The translations under genes and the position numbers were made by a program. A model generated the notes under the pieces. It was not told where the DNA came from. It saw only the letters and a program-made list of their open reading frames with translations, and made no database searches. Shown here piece by piece: positions 6,147 to 11,807 of a stretch of 11,807 bases of DNA. The DNA comes from Promethearchaeota archaeon (GTDB lineage: Archaea; Asgardarchaeota; Lokiarchaeia; Sigynarchaeales; SOKP01): contig WJIN01000394.1 in the NCBI GenBank assembly GCA_014730295.1, positions 1-11,807 on the forward strand, given 5' to 3'. How positions within the stretch are numbered: the stretch's first letter is position 1; each line of letters begins with the position of its first letter.

Positions 6147-6162
6147 ACCCTGCAAAGGTAAT
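6147..6162 (+). promoter_or_regulatory. leader element complementary to the small-RNA loops, covering the Shine-Dalgarno site
   Basis: ACCCTGCAAAGGTAAT is the reverse complement of the loop motif. AAAGGT within it (6154-6159) is the only Shine-Dalgarno-like sequence before the ATG at 6172; its 12-base spacing equals that of GGAGGG before the gene at 10211. Pairing of a loop here would hide the ribosome site. With unit 1 the match extends to 19 bases. Confidence 0.6.
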
Positions 6163-6171
6163 TAAAATTAA

Positions 6172-7116
6172 ATGGAAAGTATAGTTAGTAGTACGACATG
6201 GGAATCTCAGTCCTCTTTAGAATTTGAGCCCCAGATCGTAATTAAGATAATAAGTAAGAACCTCGCAGCATATTCTTCACAGATTCATAATATCATATTA
6301 AAATACAATTTTTCCAGAAAGTTTGGTAAAGAAATTATACATGCTCAGCGAGAGGTTATTAAGATCTCGAAAAAAGAGATAACTCAAACAAATGATAAAT
6401 CAGGAATCTTTTTTAGATTGCCTGTAAATAATCTGCGGGATATCTCTGCTTGCTCATTGTATGTGAATAGTATTAGAATATATTTTGCCACAGAAATACA
6501 CAAATCAAGACATCAAAAGATTACCCTACCAATACAAAGACGCTATGAATCCCAAGAATTTAAAAATATTGTAATAATTCCGGATTCTCAATTAAAGAAA
6601 TCTATAACTCACGCTATAAGGCACTTCTCTCTTAAAACAAGCTCACACCATAAAACCCTCCAAACTAGTGAAACTAATAAGAATCCTACATATCGAACTT
6701 CTAAAGACAAAACTAATAATTCTCGCTCAATATCGAACAAGAAAGAAGAATCCCCAAATCCGAAGTTCCCTACTTATTATCGATATAAAATTAAAACCAA
6801 ACATTTTGTTAATACAAAAAGCGATACCCGTACTAAAGAAACTAAAAAGGAGAATGTGATACAGAAAAAATTAGATCAACTCTGTAAAATTAACTCCTCT
6901 GATTTTTCTAAAACTAACCATATTTCGAAGGAGATTTCTGCTCTTACCCTTGATCTCCTATTTGATATTCTAAAATTCCTTTATGCATTAGAAATACAAG
7001 ATAATTCTCAGATCTACGAACTTATGAGAAAATTTATTGACGAATTTTTGAAAAATACTCCTGAGTCAAATAATACTAATCTTAGGTTTAACAAACTACC
7101 GGAAGAGGATACTTAA
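6172..7116 (+). CDS. unrecognised basic protein, first gene of the primase operon
   Basis: The 314-residue protein matches no family I know. Residues 1-145 look folded, with mixed strands and helices (IVIKIISKNLAAYSSQIHNI; FFRLPVNNLRD). Residues about 150-235 are a low-complexity Lys/Ser/Thr/Asn-rich, strongly basic and probably disordered stretch, and about 250-295 form an amphipathic helical region (ALTLDLLFDILKFLYALEI). The basic linker suggests nucleic-acid binding. The stop at 7114-7116 is followed after one base by the primase ATG, so the two are probably translated together. Its leader carries the candidate antisense target, making this the control point of the operon. Replication initiator, primase partner or RNA-binding regulator are all possible. 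Confidence 0.8.
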   Translation: MESIVSSTTWESQSSLEFEPQIVIKIISKNLAAYSSQIHNIILKYNFSRKFGKEIIHAQREVIKISKKEITQTNDKSGIFFRLPVNNLRDISACSLYVNSIRIYFATEIHKSRHQKITLPIQRRYESQEFKNIVIIPDSQLKKSITHAIRHFSLKTSSHHKTLQTSETNKNPTYRTSKDKTNNSRSISNKKEESPNPKFPTYYRYKIKTKHFVNTKSDTRTKETKKENVIQKKLDQLCKINSSDFSKTNHISKEISALTLDLLFDILKFLYALEIQDNSQIYELMRKFIDEFLKNTPESNNTNLRFNKLPEEDT

Positions 7117-7117
7117 G

Positions 7118-9454
7118 ATGGCGGTGAATTATTATAATAAACGGAGAAGAAGGATCATCGATTCATTAAAACTGAATTCTTATGATCCGCAGCCAATCAT
7201 TTCGGAACTTGAGAAATTATACAGAAACGGTGAGATTTATAAACAACTCATAATTCGGCTTATCTTTAAATCAATATCAGAGAACACAGATTATATTAAC
7301 AATGCATATCAAGATGATGCAATCAAATCTCACGAATTATATGAGGTCATTCACGATATTAATAACGCCCTATATTCGCATCTAAGCTCATACACCGAAC
7401 GCCTCAATAAAACAATAAAGGATAACAAGGTATGTGATGGGGCACTCACGGTCAATTTCTCATCGCATCATCTCACGTATACCCGATTATTATGGGTAGA
7501 ATTTATTCTCTCGGATATTCAACTTATCCCTCTAAAGATCTTGAAAGGCTTTCTAAAGCCTTGTTTGTCGGACGGAGCAACCTTTTCCGAAAAAATTCAT
7601 ATCTCATTTCATACCTCGGGAAATAAATTTCTTTCACATCTCAAACTTTCAAGAAAATCTATCGATCAAATGCGATTTCTGGTGTTAGACAATAAAACAG
7701 ACCTCTTAGAATATTATACGCATCCAAAAATTCAGGAATTACTTACTACGTGGTTTTATCCTTTAGCACCGAATAGAAATCAAAATAATAAATTTACCAT
7801 AACAAAAATCACACTTGATAAACTTCAAGAGAATCTACCCGTAAAAAAATCATTACGTATTAAAAATAAAAGGAATGAATATGTGAAAATAGCAAAATAT
7901 CTCGAAAAGAATCCGAATTCACGAGACAGTCTTCCTAAAATTATAAATGATAATGATATTGCAGGATTCTATGCGGGAACGACAGACCTGAAAGGAGAGC
8001 TCAGATATTTAGTAATTGATATTGACGTCTCGTCGTTTATGCAATCTGTAATTGAACCTCAAGTGCTCTATGAGCTTCTTCTCTCAATTGCAAGTGCTCT
8101 TACCACAACGACACAAGAATTTGGTATTAAAGGATATCCGATCGTGAAATTCTCGGGCTCTCGCGGACTTCATATTATCTATCGATACGATGAAAATGTT
8201 CTGGAGGATACTACTCGCAGGTTAAATCTGAAAAACTACTTTTACCATCTACCCGGCTTGTACGATCTCATTAAAGTGTCCGGTAGCCCTTTCAAGTCGA
8301 AAACCTCATTTTCAAGACTTCTCGCCGATGCTTTGATTGTATATACGCTTTATTTTCAGAATCTAGACCTTTCCAGGAAAATAAATAATCTCTTGGGAAA
8401 TAAAAAACACCAAAAAAATCTTTTTACGCTTAGTAGCTATGACGAGAATGAAATTGCGATACTTCTAGATACATCTCCGAATTCTCGAGGAGTATTTCGC
8501 ACCGCATTTAGCATACACCCTACGACTAAGCTTGTATCCCTTCCTATAACCGATATCCACGACGGCAAATTACTCGAGAATTATCAAGACTATGAAGTAT
8601 TATTAGATGAGACCACTCGCGTAAATATCTTGGATCATCTACAACATAAAGATAAGCTCAGCACTACATATGATCAGATATCTAAGAGTGCCTTGATTTC
8701 AAAAGATCATATTGAAACACTTCTACGACCTGACAAAATTCTTCCCGCGATAGCTATTATTCTGAGATTTACGCGAAGATTTGCCCTTCAACGCTCCGTA
8801 TCGTCCTTTTTCTATTGGTATAATTACTATGAGATTAAGTTTACTTTTGAATACCTTATTCACAAAACCCTAATCATAGAGAAAAAAAAGGAGCAAGGTG
8901 CGGTACCGTTGGAAGAAATATCTGAGATTATAAGTAACAGCATAATTTCCAATAAAACGGCTATTTTAGACTATATTCAAAACTATGTTAACAATACTAT
9001 TTCATATCATAGACTTAAAGACCATCTTACCGCATTATATCATTTTGAATATTATTATAAATTTTCCCCTGTGAAAATATCCTTACGACCGCTCGAGTCC
9101 GTATCAAAGATTCTTCAAGATCCGGTCGAGCGTCGGGACTTTTTTCATAAATTACAGAATATTTTTACAATAATTCTTGAAATAATCTCGCATTGCCTTA
9201 CACAACAATCTATAAACTCGAGACATAAAATCAAAGCTTTATCACAATTAGGGCTCAAACTTCAGAAATTAGCGCGAATTCAAAATCAGATTAAGAATAA
9301 TAATATGCTTAAAAAAACCGATGCAGAACAGTACGCGAAAACAAAAATCTTATATCAAATTTTTCTCTTAATAGTTTTCTATAATATACTCACAACCTTT
9401 TTAAGGCACTATTTCAAGTTCGATAAAATCAATATAAAGAGGAGGGGAATATAA
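7118..9454 (+). CDS. archaeo-eukaryotic primase (AEP) family protein with long N- and C-terminal extensions
   Basis: All three AEP catalytic motifs are present: LVIDIDV with Asp301 and Asp303 (metal ligands), FSGSRGLHIIYR (residues 345-356, nucleotide-binding Arg/His loop), and LLDTSPNSRGVFRTAFSIH (449-467) with the third Asp451. It should make primers, or act as primase-polymerase, on single-stranded DNA. The core covers about residues 240-480. Residues 1-235 are an unrecognised helical region, and about 500-778 a helical extension with hydrophobic helices near 745-770 (FLLIVFYNILTTFL). I see no four-Cys iron-sulphur motif of a PriL subunit. At 778 residues it is far longer than cellular PriS (roughly 330-420). 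The start has AGAGG nine bases upstream, and the stop is one base from the next ATG. It is the core gene of a replication operon. Confidence 0.9.
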   Translation: MAVNYYNKRRRRIIDSLKLNSYDPQPIISELEKLYRNGEIYKQLIIRLIFKSISENTDYINNAYQDDAIKSHELYEVIHDINNALYSHLSSYTERLNKTIKDNKVCDGALTVNFSSHHLTYTRLLWVEFILSDIQLIPLKILKGFLKPCLSDGATFSEKIHISFHTSGNKFLSHLKLSRKSIDQMRFLVLDNKTDLLEYYTHPKIQELLTTWFYPLAPNRNQNNKFTITKITLDKLQENLPVKKSLRIKNKRNEYVKIAKYLEKNPNSRDSLPKIINDNDIAGFYAGTTDLKGELRYLVIDIDVSSFMQSVIEPQVLYELLLSIASALTTTTQEFGIKGYPIVKFSGSRGLHIIYRYDENVLEDTTRRLNLKNYFYHLPGLYDLIKVSGSPFKSKTSFSRLLADALIVYTLYFQNLDLSRKINNLLGNKKHQKNLFTLSSYDENEIAILLDTSPNSRGVFRTAFSIHPTTKLVSLPITDIHDGKLLENYQDYEVLLDETTRVNILDHLQHKDKLSTTYDQISKSALISKDHIETLLRPDKILPAIAIILRFTRRFALQRSVSSFFYWYNYYEIKFTFEYLIHKTLIIEKKKEQGAVPLEEISEIISNSIISNKTAILDYIQNYVNNTISYHRLKDHLTALYHFEYYYKFSPVKISLRPLESVSKILQDPVERRDFFHKLQNIFTIILEIISHCLTQQSINSRHKIKALSQLGLKLQKLARIQNQIKNNNMLKKTDAEQYAKTKILYQIFLLIVFYNILTTFLRHYFKFDKINIKRRGI

Positions 9455-9455
9455 G

Positions 9456-10211
9456 ATGACACGTATAAAAACTATGAATCGCATGTTTTTCGAAAGTAGA
9501 GCATATCAAGTAATGCTATTTAATCTTAATTTTCGAAATAGTTATCGACAATCCGAGGAACTTAAACTCCGAATTGAAACTTTCCTTCAAGAAATTACTA
9601 ATGTATATCAAGGGCATTTATCGGCGGGAATCTTGGAGGTTCACTCTATTCACGATCATATCCCTCCAAATCTTAATCTCGCAATTTTGGATTTTGAGGG
9701 CTCGCCCGCAATACATCTAGGGGTTCTTTTATATGATACTATTTATATGCTCACACTTCTCGATTATGAATTTGACTTGTTTTATCGTAAAGTAATTGAG
9801 TTGCTTTCTATTTTAGTCTCAGCTAAGATTCTACTCTTTGGCTTTTCCAATTGGGATTATGATGTAATTACTAATATTTTTGGAAGAGAATCAATTGACC
9901 TTCGAGTAAATAATATCCCGTTACTTTCACAGTTCTTTTATTTTAATTTACAAGAGCACGATAAAGAAAGTCTAAGCGAAGCAATTTATTCGATACACGA
10001 AGAATTAGAACCCGATCCGTTATTTAGAAACTCTAAGAACATTAATGAACTCCATTTACATAAATATTACCAAATTATCAGACAGCATAACAGGTCTTGC
10101 TTACTGAATGAGGTTAAGATCTTGAAAAACCGCTTTCTGAAAAAAAATCTCATTCGAATTCTCAACAAATATGAGGTAAAACCACCTACAAAGGAGGGAT
10201 TAAAAGAATAA
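9456..10211 (+). CDS. putative DEDD-type 3'-5' exonuclease (RNase H fold, YprB/RNase_H_2-like)
   Basis: The motif order fits the DEDD exonuclease fold: LAILDFEGS with Asp79 and Glu81 (Exo I), LLFGFSNWDYDVI with Asp134/Asp136 (residues 127-138, Exo II), SIDLR (146-150), a SLSEAI helix (172-177), and YYQIIRQHNRSCLLNEVKIL (204-223), resembling the HN..D Exo III helix of YprB-like proteins. In this alignment the last catalytic Asp is Cys215, so activity may be altered, or Glu219 may substitute. A role in proofreading or primer/end trimming beside the primase is inferred. Start chosen by a strong GAGGAGGGG at 9439-9447; the next gene overlaps its stop (TAATG). Family assignment is moderate; the gene itself is certain. 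Confidence 0.6.
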   Translation: MTRIKTMNRMFFESRAYQVMLFNLNFRNSYRQSEELKLRIETFLQEITNVYQGHLSAGILEVHSIHDHIPPNLNLAILDFEGSPAIHLGVLLYDTIYMLTLLDYEFDLFYRKVIELLSILVSAKILLFGFSNWDYDVITNIFGRESIDLRVNNIPLLSQFFYFNLQEHDKESLSEAIYSIHEELEPDPLFRNSKNINELHLHKYYQIIRQHNRSCLLNEVKILKNRFLKKNLIRILNKYEVKPPTKEGLKE

Positions 10212-10606
10212 TGATTATTGAAGTAAATGTAGTAAAAACAAAGAATTTTGTTAATGTGTATATCACTACAGATTTTTACCCGCATATGAAATTTATTTGT
10301 ACCGAGAAGAATCTTGAGGTGAGTAAACTACATATCGAGCAGTTATTTGAGCTCTGCGAAGAAAATTATTCGTATTTTAAACCTTCAGAATGTCTTTTAG
10401 TTATTAAGCAAGGTTCAAACTATAAGCATTTCATAGACGCGGTAGGAGTATTTTACGAGATTATGAAAGAATATATCCTTTCGCATCATTTTGATTCACA
10501 AGACTTTATCGTAAATATTAGTAATCCAAGTGTTCTGCTCACGATGCTAATGCTGTTCATAGACTTACAATTTACAATTAAAAAATTATTTATAGGAGGG
10601 AAGTAA
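10211..10606 (+). CDS. unrecognised 131-residue alpha/beta protein
   Basis: No family is recognised with confidence. Predicted strands and helices alternate: an N-terminal strand pair (IIEVNVV, FVNVYITTD), then CLLVIKQG, a helix (HFIDAVGVFYEIMKEYIL), a strand with a short turn (FIVNISNPS) and a hydrophobic helix (VLLTMLMLFIDL). The strand-turn-helix VNISNPSVLLTMLML vaguely recalls the ligand-binding segment of CARF/Rossmann-type sensors such as Csa3, but this is speculative. The ATG overlaps the upstream stop by one base, and GGAGGG lies at 10193-10198, so it is translated as part of the primase operon and may be a small replication subunit. Confidence 0.75.
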   Translation: MIIEVNVVKTKNFVNVYITTDFYPHMKFICTEKNLEVSKLHIEQLFELCEENYSYFKPSECLLVIKQGSNYKHFIDAVGVFYEIMKEYILSHHFDSQDFIVNISNPSVLLTMLMLFIDLQFTIKKLFIGGK

Positions 10607-10611
10607 GCATC

Positions 10612-10995
10612 ATGTCAAAAAAAACGCGAGAAGAGGAATTAAAAGAAATGCTTGTAAATATTGATTCAGAATTGCGCCAGATGCTAATCTCTGAGTCTAT
10701 AAGCGATTATGAGTTTGAACTGAAGCTTTTGAAGCGCAAAGAGGTATATGATTCATTACAAGACTCTGAAAAGGGACGGTACACTCTTGATGTAGCAAAT
10801 TCGCTTAATGTTTCTGAGCGCACCATCCAACGTCATGTTAGAGTAATTGAGGCAGTAAAGAACTCCCAATTTGAGGAGAGTGATATCAAGGATTATAAAA
10901 AAGGCGAATTAACCTATACTCAAATGCTAAAGGAATTGAAAATGCTTCAGAGTTCAGAGGTAGAGGAAACCGAAGAAAATATAACAGAAAATTGA
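10612..10995 (+). CDS. ParB/KorB-like helix-turn-helix protein
   Basis: Of 127 residues, about 57-82 form a clear helix-turn-helix (YTLDVANSLNVSERTIQRHV), followed by a segment with the ParB-style pattern of acidic residues, Lys-Gly-Glu-Leu-Thr and a helix (DYKKGELTYTQMLKEL). The N-terminus (1-50) is a charged helix and the C-terminus an acidic tail rich in Glu. It lacks the ParB N-terminal CTPase motif, so it resembles only the DNA-binding part. Likely roles are partition, copy-control or transcription regulation of the element, by analogy with plasmid proteins. Start supported by GGAGGG at 10595-10600. The stop TGA overlaps the next gene's TTG start. Confidence 0.75.
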   Translation: MSKKTREEELKEMLVNIDSELRQMLISESISDYEFELKLLKRKEVYDSLQDSEKGRYTLDVANSLNVSERTIQRHVRVIEAVKNSQFEESDIKDYKKGELTYTQMLKELKMLQSSEVEETEENITEN

Positions 10996-11138
10996 ACGGT
11001 TTTAGATGCAAGGACTGTCAGTTTGCGACTCTCAGTGCGTGCCCGTATTGCCTCTCACCTTTGGTTATCTGCGAAAAACTAGACCGAACGATAATTAAAC
11101 GAGCAGATTCTCCAGCATGTCAGCAATATTCCCTTTAA
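10992..11138 (+). CDS. small zinc-finger protein, TTG start
   Basis: Starting at the TTG at 10992-10994, which overlaps the upstream stop by three bases (TTGA), the frame encodes 48 residues with C-x2-C-x7-C-x2-C (Cys6, Cys9, Cys17, Cys20; FRCKDCQFATLSACPYC), a zinc-ribbon or zinc-knuckle pattern, then a short helical tail with two more Cys (27, 43). No ATG exists in this frame, and there is no Shine-Dalgarno site near the TTG; translation would depend on coupling to the preceding gene. DNA or RNA binding, or bridging to a replication or transcription complex, is plausible. The dense spacing of the Cys residues argues against chance. Confidence 0.65.
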   Translation: MNGFRCKDCQFATLSACPYCLSPLVICEKLDRTIIKRADSPACQQYSL

Positions 11139-11169
11139 TGATTCATCCATAGCTTTCTTTGATCAATAA

Positions 11170-11200
11170 GAAAATATGAACATATATTTCTCATTTTTTT
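11170..11200 (+). terminator. probable terminator of the primase operon
   Basis: An imperfect hairpin (GAAAATATG, AA, CATATATTTC) is followed by TCA and seven T. The convergent minus-strand gene ends at 11282 and its transcripts would meet a U-rich tract across about 11226-11280, so the spacer probably stops transcription from both sides. Confidence 0.45.
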
Positions 11201-11281
11201 ATAATTTTATAAATTATTTATTCATTTTAGAATAATAGAACGGAAAATAATAATAATAAAAATAACAATAGAAAGAAAAAT

Positions 11282-11560
11282 TCACACATAGCGAACATCG
11301 ATTGAATCGAGAATTTTCTCAATATCAATTTTAGAGGTCGCTATATATGTTAAAGGTTTATCTACGCCATTTTTCTCGATGATCCCGTGTGTGTTTAAAA
11401 TTTTTAGGGATCTCCAAATAAAAGTAATCTTAGAACGATTGGTAGATTTTATCTTTAATTCTCGTCTTACTTTCTTTGTTGTAACTCGAGTTATGCCTGT
11501 CTTATGAAGCGAGTTAATTGCCTCGCACACTTGTTTAAGGATTTGTTTATAATAATGCAT
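11282..11560 (-). CDS. winged-HTH DNA-binding protein
   Basis: The 92-residue protein is essentially one winged-HTH domain: helix 1 (QILKQVCEAINSL, residues 6-18), a Thr/Lys-rich helix 2 (VTTKKVRRELKI), a recognition helix (RSKITFIWRSLKILNTHG) and a wing (IIEKNGVDKPLTYIATS), with a short C-terminal helix (IDIEKILDSI). It is likely a local transcription regulator, acting in the cytoplasm on DNA; its target is unknown. An in-frame stop three codons before the ATG fixes the start. A TATA-like box lies about 75 bases upstream with a palindrome at the expected start site. It is convergent to the primase operon and may be an unrelated regulator or its repressor. Confidence 0.8.
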   Translation of the reverse strand: MHYYKQILKQVCEAINSLHKTGITRVTTKKVRRELKIKSTNRSKITFIWRSLKILNTHGIIEKNGVDKPLTYIATSKIDIEKILDSIDVRYV

Positions 11561-11600
11561 TTGTTTTCAAGGTTGTTTTTCTTGCAATTCTTTTCTCAAA

Positions 11601-11640
11601 GAGTATATTTACTCCTCATATTTGAATCCTTGTATATAAA
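11601..11640 (-). promoter_or_regulatory. promoter of the 11560 gene with a palindrome at the start site
   Basis: TTTATATA on the minus strand (11640-11633) should start transcription near 11608. That falls in GAGTA, four bases, TACTC (11601-11614), a perfect 5-bp inverted repeat that may be an operator. The resulting leader of about 48 bases has a possible eight-codon frame (ATG at 11619, just outside the expected RNA) that I give no weight. Confidence 0.4.
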
Positions 11641-11695
11641 AGAAAAAACCATAATCGTATTTTTGCAAAAATTGACTTATAGATATTTGGAATAA

Positions 11696-11807
11696 TCATT
11701 CTTTCTGTGGGTTCGAAACGGTTTCAAAATATACCTTATAGGTTTTATCTACATTCACAATAACATTTCTTACATAGTTTCGGGGGATCTTAAAGCAATA
11801 ATCAATA
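11696..11807 (-). CDS. C-terminal fragment of an unrecognised protein
   Basis: The minus strand is open from the right edge for 36 codons to a TGA at 11698-11696; the start lies outside the window. The visible tail alternates hydrophobic and polar residues as in beta-strands (VRNVIVNVDKTYKVYFETVS) and contains IPRNYVRN. No function can be assigned from so little. A real gene end is supported by the strand-like pattern and by the promoter for the next gene lying just downstream. Confidence 0.5.
   Translation of the reverse strand, partial: IDYCFKIPRNYVRNVIVNVDKTYKVYFETVSNPQKE

Noticed and set aside
6668..6859. 63-codon plus-strand frame inside the 6172 gene
   Set aside because: Produced by the A-rich low-complexity linker region in an alternate frame; no start signal.
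7118..9454. Fused PriL large subunit in the primase C-terminus
   Set aside because: The four-Cys iron-sulphur pattern expected of PriL is absent; few Cys are present at all.
10067..10285. 72-codon minus-strand frame
   Set aside because: Antisense to two operon genes with clear Shine-Dalgarno sites.
11504..11695. 63-codon plus-strand frame over the 11560 promoter
   Set aside because: Phe/Leu-rich translation of an AT-rich promoter, antisense to the wHTH gene.

Overview
The window reads as archaeal DNA, very probably from a mobile or extrachromosomal element. It is AT-rich. First genes of transcription units have TATA-like boxes about 25-35 bases before the start codon and little or no leader, while downstream genes carry GGAGGG-type Shine-Dalgarno sites. 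It encodes an archaeo-eukaryotic primase (AEP) and a RadA/RadB-type RecA fold that ends in a PCNA-binding-like peptide. I cannot fix the host from sequence alone. Plasmid, virus, integrated element and Borg-like element all remain possible. There are no tRNA or rRNA genes, CRISPR repeats or transposases.

Layout. Positions 1-3369 (minus) hold the first 1,123 codons of a very large unrecognised gene that runs off the left edge. Positions 3451-3781 (minus) hold a small gene that looks split by a one-base shift in a run of five C. Positions 3886-4212 (plus) hold a winged-HTH regulator behind an array of three operator-like copies; its domain begins upstream of the first ATG. Positions 4219-4509 (minus) and 4599-5348 (plus) are divergent genes sharing a perfect inverted repeat that contains both TATA boxes. 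The plus-strand member is the degenerate RecA-like protein. Positions 5349-6171 are non-coding and highly structured. Positions 6172-11138 form a six-gene plus-strand operon: a basic unknown protein, the AEP primase, a putative DEDD-type exonuclease, an unknown alpha/beta protein, a ParB-like HTH protein, and a 48-residue zinc-finger protein starting at TTG. On the minus strand follow another winged-HTH gene (11282-11560) and the tail of a gene entering from the right edge.

The most interesting part is 5599-6171. Two units in tandem each consist of a TATA-like box, about 25 bases, a hairpin whose stem is unique to that unit, an identical 18-base loop sequence, and a T-run. The reverse complement of that loop sequence lies at 6147-6162, over the likely Shine-Dalgarno site of the primase operon's first gene. 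The simplest reading is a pair of small antisense RNAs whose loops pair with the leader of the replication operon, analogous in logic to bacterial plasmid copy-number control. An origin with protein-binding repeats, or a switch within one long leader, are alternatives.

Taken together the genes suggest a self-contained replication module: primase, exonuclease, a ParB-like HTH protein and a PCNA-tethered RecA-like accessory factor, with layered local regulation by wHTH operators, a shared divergent promoter and candidate antisense RNAs. All functional statements are sequence-reading inferences; no database search was possible.
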